NCBI RefSeq assembly: GCF_905397435.1
Contig: NZ_CAJPVI010000020.1
Coordinates: 1 to 64,000, forward strand
Length of the DNA: 64,000 bases
Source: Cupriavidus numazuensis
GTDB taxonomy: Bacteria; Pseudomonadota; Gammaproteobacteria; Burkholderiales; Burkholderiaceae
Reading direction: 5' to 3'
Below the pieces are notes generated by a model. That model worked only from the letters and a program-made list of their open reading frames with translations. It had not been told where the DNA came from and made no database searches. This document shows, piece by piece, positions 42,118 to 53,294 of the stretch. The position numbers and the translations under genes were made by a program. Every line of letters starts with the position of its first letter. Within the stretch, counting starts at the first letter, position 1.

Positions 42118-44184
42118 ATGACCGCACGTCGTATCCTCGTCACATCTGCCCTGCCATATGCCAACGGCCAGATCCATATCGGCCATCTGGTGGAGTACAT
42201 CCAGACTGACATCTGGGTGCGCTTCCAGCGCATGATGGGCAACGAGGTTTACTACGTCGGCGCCGACGACACCCATGGCACGCCGGTCATGCTGCGCGCC
42301 GAGAAGGAAGGCATCACGCCCAAGCAGCTGATCGACCGCGTCTGGACCGAGCACAAGCGCGATTTCGACAGCTTCCTGGTGTCGTTCGACAACTACTACA
42401 GCACCGACGCGGAGGAAAACCGCGAGCTGTGCGAAAAGATCTACCTGGCCCTGAAGGCCGACGACCTGATCGCCGAACGCGAGGTCGAGCAGTTCTACGA
42501 CCCGGTCAAGAACATGTTCCTGCCGGACCGCTTCATCAAGGGCGAGTGCCCGAAGTGCGGCGCCAAGGACCAGTACGGCGACTCATGTGAAGTCTGCGGC
42601 ACCACCTACGTGCCGACCGACCTGAAGAACCCGTACTCGGTCGTCTCGGGCGCCACGCCGGTGCGCAAGTCGTCCACGCACTTTTTCTTCAAGCTGTCCG
42701 ACCCGCGCTGCGAAACCTTCCTGCGCGAGTGGGTGGCCGACCTGGCCCAGCCCGAAGCGGCCAACAAGATGCAGGAATGGCTTGGCGGCGAAGGCGAAGC
42801 CTCGACGCTGTCGGACTGGGACATCTCGCGCGACGCGCCGTACTTCGGCTTCGAGATCCCGGGCGCGCCGGGCAAGTACTTCTATGTGTGGCTGGACGCG
42901 CCGATCGGCTACTACGCGAGCTTCAAGAACCTGGCCGAGAAGAAGGGCATCGACTTCGACGCCTGGGTCGGCCCGCACTCCACGGCCGAGCAGTACCACT
43001 TCATCGGCAAGGACATCCTGTACTTCCACACGCTGTTCTGGCCGGCCATGCTGCGCTTCTCGGGCTACCGCACGCCGACCAACGTGTTCGCTCACGGCTT
43101 CCTGACGGTCGATGGCGCCAAGATGAGCAAATCGCGCGGCACCTTCATTACCGCGCAGAGCTACATCGATACCGGCATGAACCCGGAATGGCTGCGCTAC
43201 TACTTCGCCGCCAAGCTCAACGCGAGCATGGAAGACCTGGACCTGAACCTGGACGACTTCATCGCCCGCGTCAACAGCGACCTGATCGGCAAGTACGTGA
43301 ACATCGCGAGCCGCGCCGCGGGCTTCCTGGTCAAGCGATTCGAAGGCAAGGTCGATGAAGCCGCACTGGCCCACCCGCTGCTCAAGCAACTGCGCGAAGC
43401 CGCCCCGCAGATCGCCCAACTGTACGAAGCACGCGAGTACAGCAAGGCACTGCGCCAGGTGATGGAACTGACCGACGCCGTCAACGCCTTCGTCGATACC
43501 GAAAAACCGTGGGAACTGGCCAAGGACGAGGCCAAGCGCCCGGCGCTGCACGCCGCCTGCTCGGTGTCGCTGGAAGCCTTCCGCTTGCTGACGGTCTACC
43601 TGAAGCCGGTGGTGCCGACCATGGCCGCCGGCGTGGAGCGATTCCTCAACGTCGAGCCGCTGGACTGGCGCGCCATCGACAAGCAGCTGTCGGCCGCCAG
43701 CCCGGTGCAGGCGTACCAGCACCTGATGACGCGCGTCGATGCCAAGCAGGTCGATGCGCTGCTGGCCGCGAACCGGGAATCGCTGCAGGCGACGGCGCCC
43801 GCCGCCGGCGCGGCATCGGCCGCTTCGATCGAGCCGATCGCCGACACCATCACGATCGACGACTTCGCGAAGATCGATCTGCGGGTTGCCAAGATTGTGG
43901 AATGCCAGAAGGTCGAAGGCTCCACCAAGCTGCTGCAGCTGACGCTGGACCTTGGCGAAGGCCGCACGCGCAATGTGTTCTCCGGCATCCAGTCCGCTTA
44001 CACGCCGGAGCAGCTTGTCGGCAAGCTGACCGTGGTGGTCGCCAACCTGGCACCGCGCAAGATGAAGTTTGGCGTATCCGAAGGGATGGTGCTGGCTGCT
44101 TCGGCCGCTGATGAGAAGGCCAATCCGGGGCTCTACATCCTGGAGCCGCACAGCGGTGCGGTGCCCGGCATGCGGATCGGCTGA
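42118..44184 (+). CDS. metG: Methionyl-tRNA synthetase
   Basis: 688 residues. Charges initiator and elongator tRNA(Met). Class I features: HIGH motif in [14 protein letters not shown], zinc knuckle CPKCG ... CEVCG (~142-162), KMSKS loop [10 protein letters not shown] near residue 340, helical anticodon domain, and a C-terminal EMAP/Trbp111-type tRNA-binding domain from ~585 ([20 protein letters not shown]) that dimerises the enzyme. Length is normal for the long bacterial form. Divergent from apbC at a distance, as in many relatives. Strong terminator after the stop. Confidence 0.97.
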   Translation: MTARRILVTSALPYANGQIHIGHLVEYIQTDIWVRFQRMMGNEVYYVGADDTHGTPVMLRAEKEGITPKQLIDRVWTEHKRDFDSFLVSFDNYYSTDAEENRELCEKIYLALKADDLIAEREVEQFYDPVKNMFLPDRFIKGECPKCGAKDQYGDSCEVCGTTYVPTDLKNPYSVVSGATPVRKSSTHFFFKLSDPRCETFLREWVADLAQPEAANKMQEWLGGEGEASTLSDWDISRDAPYFGFEIPGAPGKYFYVWLDAPIGYYASFKNLAEKKGIDFDAWVGPHSTAEQYHFIGKDILYFHTLFWPAMLRFSGYRTPTNVFAHGFLTVDGAKMSKSRGTFITAQSYIDTGMNPEWLRYYFAAKLNASMEDLDLNLDDFIARVNSDLIGKYVNIASRAAGFLVKRFEGKVDEAALAHPLLKQLREAAPQIAQLYEAREYSKALRQVMELTDAVNAFVDTEKPWELAKDEAKRPALHAACSVSLEAFRLLTVYLKPVVPTMAAGVERFLNVEPLDWRAIDKQLSAASPVQAYQHLMTRVDAKQVDALLAANRESLQATAPAAGAASAASIEPIADTITIDDFAKIDLRVAKIVECQKVEGSTKLLQLTLDLGEGRTRNVFSGIQSAYTPEQLVGKLTVVVANLAPRKMKFGVSEGMVLAASAADEKANPGLYILEPHSGAVPGMRIG

Positions 44185-44201
44185 TCTGCCTGCACGGCAG
44201 G

Positions 44202-44239
44202 AAAAAAACGGCGGCGCCCTCCAGGCAGCCGCCGTTTTT
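44202..44239 (+). terminator. Rho-independent terminator between metG and the BamE-like gene
   Basis: Stem ACGGCGGC (44208-44215) / GCCGCCGT (44228-44235) with A-run before and T-run after, so it can serve both convergent genes. It starts 17 nt after the metG stop and lies 20 nt beyond the stop of the minus-strand lipoprotein gene. Confidence 0.92.
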
Positions 44240-44258
44240 CTTTATCGTCTCGGAGCTA

Positions 44259-44807
44259 TCACCCGCCCTGCATGCGAGAAGGATCGTCGCTGCGCGACGT
44301 CGTCGTCACCACCCCCTCAGGATTGAAGTGCACATTAAAGAACGCCTTCTCCTGCGACGACTCCCACCACCGGTAGCCCCAAACCTCTTCCTTCTTCAGC
44401 GCGAATTTCTCGACCTTGGTCGGCTTGCCCAGCATACGCCTGACCTGATCCTGGTTCATCCCAGGCCGCACGCGCGCAAAGTTCTCCGCAGTCAGCACCT
44501 GCTCGATGCGCATGACCCTGCCATCCGCACCGATCGTCACCATCCACGTCGTCGCACCTTCCGGCCCGCGCGGATACTCCAGCCGCCGCGCGCCGTTCTC
44601 TTCTTCCCAGACGATATCCGGCTTGCCCGCCTGCCGCAGCACGTCCTCCTCCGTCGACTGCCCCGGCTCGATGCCCTTGAACAGCTGGCTGTCAGGCTTG
44701 ACCGAATTCCACGTCGCGCGCGCGGTGTCGCCGGCCTTTTTCATGGCCTCGTCGACCTTCTGCTGGTCGCAGCCGAACAAGGCAAGCAAGGAAGCAAACA
44801 GTCCCAT
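44259..44807 (-). CDS. Lipoprotein with two BamE/SmpA-like repeats, in the TAM locus
   Basis: 182 residues from the ATG at 44807, giving a short signal with lipobox LFGC (Cys13). Two similar units of ~60-65 residues follow. Unit 1 is ~43-108 (FKGIEPGQSTEEDVLRQAGK, then W-M-V-T-I-G-A-D-G-R-V). Unit 2 is ~110-172 (FARVRPGMNQDQVRRMLGK, then F-F-N-V-H-F-N-P-E-G-V-V). Each has the BamE pattern: a PGM/PGQ turn, a helix, GKP, and a strand pair ending in a G-V/R-V hairpin. BamE itself is a single-unit Bam-complex lipoprotein. The gene follows tamB by 52 bp on the same strand, so it is likely co-transcribed with tamA-tamB and may act with that machine. The repeat reading is mine by eye. Confidence 0.78.
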   Translation of the reverse strand: MGLFASLLALFGCDQQKVDEAMKKAGDTARATWNSVKPDSQLFKGIEPGQSTEEDVLRQAGKPDIVWEEENGARRLEYPRGPEGATTWMVTIGADGRVMRIEQVLTAENFARVRPGMNQDQVRRMLGKPTKVEKFALKKEEVWGYRWWESSQEKAFFNVHFNPEGVVTTTSRSDDPSRMQGG

Positions 44808-44859
44808 GGCGGCAAGGCGTCGCGGCGACGCGTGAGGGAATGGGAAACGGTCAAAGCGG

Positions 44860-47800
44860 TCAGCGCTTGACTGGCTCTGCGACAGCGGCAGACGCGGCCT
44901 GCACCGCGCTTTCGATATCGGATTCGGGATTGCCATCGTCCTGGCTCCTTCTGGCACTGCTGCGGTTCGAGGCGCCCGAAAACAGGACGCCCCAGTTGTC
45001 GAAGCGGCGGTTGAACAAGACCGACAGGCCATTGATGGAGCCGCCCTTGGCGATCAGCGACCAGCGCCGCGAAAACGCCCAGGTCAGCTTGACCACGTTG
45101 GACGCCGACGTCAGGCTCTGCTCGTAGCCCACCGAAAGCTTGTCGGTCACCGCCTTGCCCACGCTGACGACCTGCTGGTCGTTCAGGCCTGCGGTGGAAG
45201 GGCCGATGGAAAACTCGTCGAGGCCGAAATGCTGCACGACGCCCTTCCCCGCCTTGCCGCCGATCATGCCGAGCGCGGCGCCGCCGAGTGCCGCGCCGCC
45301 AAGCTGCTTCTGCTGGCCCGCCGCGGCGCTTTCCGCCCCGTAGCCGAACATCAGCCATGACAGCTTGTCTTCTTCCGGCACATTGGGCTCGGATACCAGC
45401 CGCACGCGCGGCAGCCGCACCGTGCCGGTCACTTCCACGCCGGCTTCCACTTCCTGCCCGCGCCGCATTGCGCGGATGTACATGTTCGGATTGTCGATCG
45501 GACCATTGAAGTTGATGGTACCGCGTTCGATGTTCAGTTTGCGGCCAAAGGCTTCGTAGGTGCCCTCGGTCACGCGCACGGTGCCCGTGGCCCGCATCGG
45601 CGCGAGCGGCTCGCTGCGCACGGTCATCTGCCCGGCCAGCTCAAGGTCGGCCCCGGCGCCGCGGAAGCGGAAGTCGTTGCCGAGATCCGCAGTGATTTCG
45701 ATCAGCGGACTGAATTTGCTTGCGGGCTTTGTCTCGGGTGCCGGCGTGGCCGCCGTCTTCAGTTCGCGCTGGTCCTTGCGGCGCACCACCACGACGTCGT
45801 CGCCGAGCACCGGCGCGCCGGCCTTGGGCAAGTCGAACAGGCCGCGGTCGACGCGGAACTTGCCGCGGATCACCATCTGGCGATTTTCGTTGCCGATGGT
45901 CGCATCGCCGGACAGGATCAGCGTGCGTTCGGGGCTCGCGAACAACTGCAGCTTGTCGGCGATGATCCTGGCCGTCAGGTTCGGATCGGACTCGCCCAGC
46001 TTGACGTTGCCAGTCGCGGTGACCTTGCCGTCGCCGCCACGGAATTCCACCTGCTTCAGCTCCACGGTGTTCTGGTCGAGCACGATGCGCACGATGCCAT
46101 CCGTGAGGCGGATGCCGAGGTCGTACATCGTCAGCGCGATGCCATCGCCGTCGACGGTGCCGGTCAGTACCGGCGCGCTCACCGTGCCGGACAGCTTCAG
46201 CGCGGCCGCCAGCTTGCCTTCGAACGCGTACTGCGGTCCGCTCAGCGATTCCAGCGATTTGAGCCGCGGCACATCGACTTGCACCGATCCGCCCAGTGTG
46301 GAGGCCGGCCCAACGCTGACCAGGCCCTGATCCGGCACCAGGCCGGCCGATACATCGACCGCCACCTTGCCGATGCGATCGGCCACCGTCCCGCCACGCA
46401 GCGTGATGCGATTGCCCGCGATATCGGCGCGCAGCGACGTCTCGCCGAGTCCCAGCGATGTGAAGCCGCGTCCCGCGTTGACCGAGGCATCGCCGCTGCG
46501 GCGCCGGATCTCGGCAAACCCTGCGGCCGTCTCCGCGAGCGTCAGGTTCCAGCGGCCATCGATGACCAGGTCGGATCGGAGCGGCGGTTTTTCACCAGTC
46601 AGGGTCTCGACGAGTTCGAGCACGTGGCCGACCTGCAGGCCGTCCAGGTTGCCTTGCGTGCGGATGCGGCCATGGTCCCAGTTCAGGCTGTCGATCTGCA
46701 GCACGGCGCGATCGAACAGCAAGCGCGTGGCACCCAGCTGCAAGCGCTGGTCGGCCACGGTCAGCTGTGCCGGCGCGGCCAGCCGCAGGTTGACCGTGCT
46801 GCGTTCCTCGAACGTGCGGATGGTGCCTTGCCAACCGTCCTTCGGCCCCTTCCAGGCGCCCTGCCCGGACAGTGCCACGTGCAGCGGCCGCTGGTGCAGC
46901 GTGCCTTCAGCCTTGGCATCGAACGTATGGCTGGCCTGCGTGCCGTTCAGCGTGGCGTCGAGCGTGCTGAGGGTGGCCTGCGGCCCCTTGTAGCCGCGCG
47001 CCGCGAGCTGCACGGACAGCGTGCCCTCGAGGCCGCCACGTACTTCGGCATGGCCGCTGGCCGTGGCCACGCTATGCGGGCCGACAGTCAGCGCCTGCGC
47101 GCTGTAGTCGCCGACGACCTCGGGCCGCTTGATCGTCCCGCTTACGTCGGCGTCAAGCTTGAGCTTGCCCGCCACGCCGAACTTCAGCCGATCGAGCTGG
47201 GGCGCATCCACGGCCACGTGCAGGCGGTCCCCGCGCGCGCCGAAACTGCCGCGCAGATCGACCTGGTTGCCGGCCATGCTGAGCGAGGCCTCGCTTGGCA
47301 GCAACCGCTCGCCGGCCAGGCGGATCTTGCCGGAGCCGGTCATCGGCAGGCCCGCGTACTCACTCTCGCGCACGGTGAAATCCACAGCTGCACGGATTTC
47401 CTTCGCCAGCGTGCCGGTCGTGCTGAAGTCGGCATTGATGCGGCCGCTGGCAACCTTGGCAAGCCGCGCCGGGTCGAACGCGGCCAGCCTGCCCTTGAAC
47501 TCGAACGCCTGCTCATCCTTGAGACCGAGCTTGCCGTCGGCGGTGAGGGTTCCCGCCCCGAGCGTCGCGCGCAATGCCGACAGGGTCAGCGTTTTCTCGT
47601 CCATGCTGGCATCGGCAAACAGCTTGAGTTCGCCACCGGCCAGGTCCAGCGCCACACTCTGGCGGCCGGGTTCCAGGCGCACGGCCAGCGGACCGGACAG
47701 GCTGGCCTCGGTCAGCGAACCGTACAGCGCGGCCGGGTTGAGCCGGTGCACGTCCAGGTCGAACGCACCGCGGCCATCCTGCAGCGTGCCGCTGCCGGTG

Positions 47801-49047
47801 ATCTCGGCCTTGCCGGACAGCGCAATACGCAGATCGCGCAGGGTCTGTGTCTTCTCATTGAGCTGCACGTGCGCCTGCACGGACTGCAGCGGCAACTTGC
47901 CGGCATCGACCAGGCCCGGTTCGAGATTGCGCACCACGATGTCGCCGGCGACGGTGAGCGGCGCGGCGGCGGATGCAGGCGCGGTCACGGCGGAAGCCGG
48001 CGTCGATGCGGGTGCCGATGCGGATGCCGGTGCGGGTGCGGGTGCCGGTGGTGGCGCCGACGCAGCGGCCGGCTTCGCCGGCGCACCGGCTTCGTCTACC
48101 GGACGCAGGTCGGCGTGGATGGTCAGGTTCGCCTGCGGCGCCGACGGGCTGAACAGGCGCGGATTGATGCGCTCCCCGTCGACGAGCAGGTGCGTGAACG
48201 GTACCTTGCCGAACGGCGTCACATCGGCGTTCGCCCGCGCGCGGATGCGCTCGCCGGTGGCCTCCAGCTCGGCGCGCAAGGTGTCCAGCGAGCCCTGCGC
48301 GCTGGCACTGATGGTGAAGGCTTCCTTCTGCCAGCTCGCCTCGAGCAGCGCCTCGGCGTTTAGTGCGAACGGCGCCTGCGCGGCGATCTGCGCGTTGGCG
48401 GCAAGCTTGCCATACGGCGTCTCGAGCCGGTCGATCGTCAGGCGGTGCCGCTGCCCATCGGAATGCAAGGCCCCCGCTAGCCCGGAAAAGATCATTGGTT
48501 CCGTAGTGGGAACCGGGTTCGTGCGCAGGGCCAGCCGCTCCATCGTGAGCGCGTCGATGTCGATCGCCAGTGGCAATTCGAGCGAGGTCGGCATCTTTGC
48601 CGGCGTCGTACTGGGCTCCGACGGCCCGAGCTGCACGTCCACCTTGCCGATGCGCAGCCACGCCACATGCCAGCGCCGCGGCGACCACGCCATATCCCAG
48701 CTGCTGTCGACACGGTCGATGGTCACGCGCGTCTCGCCGCTCGCGAACACCACGTCGCGCAGCCGCAAGCCCTGAAACACCGTGCCGCCTTCGAACTTGC
48801 CCGAGAGCATGCCCGCCGACAGCCGGGTGGCCAGCGTCCACAGGTGCCGCGTGCCCGTTTCCGAGCGCAGCGCCAGCACGCCGGCAGCGGCCAGCGCGAC
48901 CAGCAGCGCCACCAGCAAGGCGGCGATCCAGGCAAGCACGCGCCAGAGTCGCCGGCGGCGCGGCGGCGGTGGGGTTGGCGTCGGGGAGTCAGGCGGCGGC
49001 GCGTCGCCGCCCCGGCCCGGTACGGATGGCATGTCGACCAGGCTCAT
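44860..49047 (-). CDS. tamB: Translocation and assembly module protein TamB
   Basis: 1395 residues. N-terminal signal anchor near residues 33-58 (RVLAWIAALLVALLVALAAA). A very long repetitive beta-rich body follows, the AsmA/TamB-like tube that spans the periplasm, and then the conserved C-terminal TamB domain (GTVRVTEGTYEAFGRKLNIE, then RGTINFNGPIDNPNMYIRAM; PRVRLVSEPNVPEEDKLSWL; SVGYEQSLTSASNVVKLTWA). A Pro/Ala low-complexity insert lies at ~310-365. It works with TamA in outer-membrane protein insertion and is implicated in phospholipid transport. Start and TamA stop overlap by one base (TGATG). Confidence 0.94.
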   Translation of the reverse strand: MSLVDMPSVPGRGGDAPPPDSPTPTPPPPRRRRLWRVLAWIAALLVALLVALAAAGVLALRSETGTRHLWTLATRLSAGMLSGKFEGGTVFQGLRLRDVVFASGETRVTIDRVDSSWDMAWSPRRWHVAWLRIGKVDVQLGPSEPSTTPAKMPTSLELPLAIDIDALTMERLALRTNPVPTTEPMIFSGLAGALHSDGQRHRLTIDRLETPYGKLAANAQIAAQAPFALNAEALLEASWQKEAFTISASAQGSLDTLRAELEATGERIRARANADVTPFGKVPFTHLLVDGERINPRLFSPSAPQANLTIHADLRPVDEAGAPAKPAAASAPPPAPAPAPASASAPASTPASAVTAPASAAAPLTVAGDIVVRNLEPGLVDAGKLPLQSVQAHVQLNEKTQTLRDLRIALSGKAEITGSGTLQDGRGAFDLDVHRLNPAALYGSLTEASLSGPLAVRLEPGRQSVALDLAGGELKLFADASMDEKTLTLSALRATLGAGTLTADGKLGLKDEQAFEFKGRLAAFDPARLAKVASGRINADFSTTGTLAKEIRAAVDFTVRESEYAGLPMTGSGKIRLAGERLLPSEASLSMAGNQVDLRGSFGARGDRLHVAVDAPQLDRLKFGVAGKLKLDADVSGTIKRPEVVGDYSAQALTVGPHSVATASGHAEVRGGLEGTLSVQLAARGYKGPQATLSTLDATLNGTQASHTFDAKAEGTLHQRPLHVALSGQGAWKGPKDGWQGTIRTFEERSTVNLRLAAPAQLTVADQRLQLGATRLLFDRAVLQIDSLNWDHGRIRTQGNLDGLQVGHVLELVETLTGEKPPLRSDLVIDGRWNLTLAETAAGFAEIRRRSGDASVNAGRGFTSLGLGETSLRADIAGNRITLRGGTVADRIGKVAVDVSAGLVPDQGLVSVGPASTLGGSVQVDVPRLKSLESLSGPQYAFEGKLAAALKLSGTVSAPVLTGTVDGDGIALTMYDLGIRLTDGIVRIVLDQNTVELKQVEFRGGDGKVTATGNVKLGESDPNLTARIIADKLQLFASPERTLILSGDATIGNENRQMVIRGKFRVDRGLFDLPKAGAPVLGDDVVVVRRKDQRELKTAATPAPETKPASKFSPLIEITADLGNDFRFRGAGADLELAGQMTVRSEPLAPMRATGTVRVTEGTYEAFGRKLNIERGTINFNGPIDNPNMYIRAMRRGQEVEAGVEVTGTVRLPRVRLVSEPNVPEEDKLSWLMFGYGAESAAAGQQKQLGGAALGGAALGMIGGKAGKGVVQHFGLDEFSIGPSTAGLNDQQVVSVGKAVTDKLSVGYEQSLTSASNVVKLTWAFSRRWSLIAKGGSINGLSVLFNRRFDNWGVLFSGASNRSSARRSQDDGNPESDIESAVQAASAAVAEPVKR

Positions 49048-50885
49048 CAGAACGCCACCCCGAGCGAGATATGCGGACGGAACTGCTTTTGCTGGACGCC
49101 ATAGCCTATGTCGAGCTGCACCGGCCCGACCGGGCTGCGCCAGCGCGCGCCGAGACCCACGCCGTTGTAGATCTTGATGTCATTGAGCGCATCGGCTGCC
49201 GTGCCGGCGTCCCAGAACACCGCCATGCCCCAGTCGGGCTTGAACCAGTACTGGTATTCCAGTCCGCCGGTGGCGAGGTACTTCGCCGGCAGCACGCTCG
49301 AGCCGCTCGGCGTGCCGATCGACTGGTAGCTGTAGCCGCGAATGGAGTCGGTACCACCCGCGCGGAAGCGCAGCGTGGCCGGGATCTTGCTGGAATCGGC
49401 CGTCGTCATGTTGGCGCCCAGTTCCAGCCGCGCGACGAACAGGTCGCGGTTGCCAACCGGCACGTACTGGCGGATGCGCCCGTACATGCGGAAGAACGTG
49501 GCGTCGCTGAGCAGGCCCTTGGCCGCCACGCCGAGCTGGGTGCTGATGACATTGCCGCGGCGCGGGAACACGGGGTTATCGACATCGCGCCGCGTCCAGG
49601 CGAAGGCCGGCACCAGCGCCTTGCTGATCTGCGCCTGCTGGCCCTCGGGCAGCAGGTTGTCGTAGTAGAAGTCCAGCGACATCGTGATGTCGTACTTCTC
49701 GCGCGAGCGCGAGCGCTTCAGGCCCGCACGCCAGCTCGTGGTGTCGGTGTTCTCGAGGTCGATGGTGCGCTCGTAGCTGCCGTACACACTGTTGCGGAAG
49801 GTACTGCGGTCCGGCGGCATGGCCGTTTCCGCGAACAGGTAGGAACGCTTCTGTTCGATGCGGGCCTGCGAATCAAATACCCACGCACGGTTGAACAGGT
49901 TGTAGTACGAATAGCGCCCTTCGACCTGCGCACCGGTATCGGTGGTGAAACCCACACCGCTGTTGAGCCGGTGCTCGGGATACTCCCGCACCTTCACCGA
50001 CACGGGCGCGGTCACCACGCCGTCGGGGGGATTGGCCGCCGCGCCTTCGGGCGTCACGAGGTCGACCTGCACGTTCGAGAAATAAGGCTGGTTCTGGAGC
50101 GCCCGCTGCAGTTCCAGCAGCCGTTCCACGCGGTAAGGCTCGCCTTCGTTGAGCGGATTGACGTTGTAGATGATCTGCTCGGGATAGCGGCGCGTGCCAC
50201 TGACGCGCAGCGGCCCCAGCAGGTAGGCCGGGCCGCTGTCATAGCGCGCCGACAGGTCCGCGCGCAGTTCGTCAGGCTCGATACGCGCCTGCGACTGGGC
50301 CAGCCGCGCGCCAAAGTAGCTGCGGCTCTGCAGCGTCACCAGCGCCTCTTCCTTGGCCTTGTCCCAGTCCTCCTGCCGGAACGGGTCGCCCACCGGCAGG
50401 CCCCACTTCTTCTGCACCTCGGCCACCTGCTCGGGCGAGCGCGTGGCCGCCGGTCCGTCCACCTTGATGTCGACGTTACGGATGATGGTGCGCGCGCCGG
50501 GATCGACCGTGACATGGACGACGCGCTTGTCGCCCTCGCCCTCCACGCGCGCGGTGGTAACGGGATCGAAATACCCTTCGGTCGAGGCAAACTGGCGCAC
50601 CTGGTCGCCCACGGTTTCCACCATGTAGGCGAACTGGTCGGGCGACAGGTCGGTGCGGTCCTTGTAGCGGGACAGGTCCAGGTGGTTTTCCAGTATCTCG
50701 CGCAGTGTCTTGGGCGCCTCGACCTCCACCTTGTAGCCTGCCTGTGCCGGCAGCAGCCAAACGGCGGCAAGCGCGGACAGGAACAGCCTGCGCAGGCGCG
50801 CGGGCGTCCAAGGCCGCGCATCCGGGCGGACTTTCCTGTCAGGGTTGGCCGCCAAGCGGGCCGAGTCGGTCCTTTCGGTCCTCAT
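49047..50885 (-). CDS. tamA: Outer-membrane assembly factor TamA
   Basis: 612 residues from the ATG at 50885; the frame is open to 50954. Signal region ARLRRLFLSALAAVWLLPAQA (~27-47). Three POTRA domains (~50-290; VEVEAPKTLREILENHLDL, VHVTVDPGARTIIRNVDIKV, GPLRVSGTRRYPEQIIY) are followed by a 16-strand Omp85 barrel with the GTDSIRGY-type lid motif (AGGTDSIRGYSYQSIG) and the C-terminal strand HISLGVAF ending in Phe, the signal used for barrel insertion. Barrel partner of TamB; coupled translation by the one-base overlap. Confidence 0.93.
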   Translation of the reverse strand: MRTERTDSARLAANPDRKVRPDARPWTPARLRRLFLSALAAVWLLPAQAGYKVEVEAPKTLREILENHLDLSRYKDRTDLSPDQFAYMVETVGDQVRQFASTEGYFDPVTTARVEGEGDKRVVHVTVDPGARTIIRNVDIKVDGPAATRSPEQVAEVQKKWGLPVGDPFRQEDWDKAKEEALVTLQSRSYFGARLAQSQARIEPDELRADLSARYDSGPAYLLGPLRVSGTRRYPEQIIYNVNPLNEGEPYRVERLLELQRALQNQPYFSNVQVDLVTPEGAAANPPDGVVTAPVSVKVREYPEHRLNSGVGFTTDTGAQVEGRYSYYNLFNRAWVFDSQARIEQKRSYLFAETAMPPDRSTFRNSVYGSYERTIDLENTDTTSWRAGLKRSRSREKYDITMSLDFYYDNLLPEGQQAQISKALVPAFAWTRRDVDNPVFPRRGNVISTQLGVAAKGLLSDATFFRMYGRIRQYVPVGNRDLFVARLELGANMTTADSSKIPATLRFRAGGTDSIRGYSYQSIGTPSGSSVLPAKYLATGGLEYQYWFKPDWGMAVFWDAGTAADALNDIKIYNGVGLGARWRSPVGPVQLDIGYGVQQKQFRPHISLGVAF

Positions 50886-51117
50886 TCGCTGCAATTGCTC
50901 CGCCGGGCGGGATGGCGCGTGCCGGCGGCACGCAAAGTGGGTATTTGACCACACCCCCGCCTAAGGCCGGAACCATGACCTGCGACAACATGCGCCCGCG
51001 TGCGGGCTGCGTCGCATCCGGCGGCCCCGGAAGGGAGCGTTGCAGGGGCCGGATACTGTAAAATCCTGCCGCACCGTACCTTTAAGCCGCCTCGCGGCGC
51101 ATTACCAGAATCCCACC

Positions 51118-51309
51118 ATGGCCATGTACGAATCGGAAATCACCCAGTTCCTGAAGTCCCTCAAGCAGGAACGTCCCGCACTCGAGACCGAGCAGCGCGA
51201 AGGCCGCGCCCTGCTGTGGGACAAGGAACCGATCGACCTCGAAGAGCGCGCACGTGCCCAGTCGTCGCGTGTGGCGCAAAAGCCTTACGTCTACTCGCAG
51301 GACAACTGA
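51118..51309 (+). CDS. DUF3460 family small protein
   Basis: 63 residues, start ATG at 51118. MYESEITQFLKSLKQERPAL and RALLWDKEPIDLEERARAQS are characteristic of DUF3460, a betaproteobacterial family of unknown function. Cytoplasmic, charged and helical. It is the first gene of the run DUF3460-scpA-panC on the plus strand; scpA starts 34 bp later. Divergent from tamA. Confidence 0.87.
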   Translation: MAMYESEITQFLKSLKQERPALETEQREGRALLWDKEPIDLEERARAQSSRVAQKPYVYSQDN

Positions 51310-51343
51310 TCTGCGCTGACGTGCCGGATACCGCACGCCATCC

Positions 51344-53228
<1,885 letters not shown>

Positions 53229-53261
53229 GCCCGGCGGCCCGCGGCCGCTTCGCCCAGACAA

Positions 53262-53289
53262 AAAGAGCAAGCCTTTCGGCTTGCTCTTT
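53262..53289. terminator. Bidirectional Rho-independent terminator between panC and the PepSY gene
   Basis: Perfect 12-bp stem AAAGAGCAAGCC (53262-53273) / GGCTTGCTCTTT (53278-53289) with a TTTC loop. A-rich on one side and T-rich on the other, sitting between two convergent stops. Confidence 0.88.
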
Positions 53290-53294
53290 GCATT

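Noticed and set aside
42583..44151. Long open frame antisense to metG
   Set aside because: Shadow frame; the plus strand carries every MetRS motif.
46279..48363. Nearly 700-codon open frame antisense to tamB
   Set aside because: TamB continues unbroken on the other strand; the antisense product is Arg/Gln-rich without family features.
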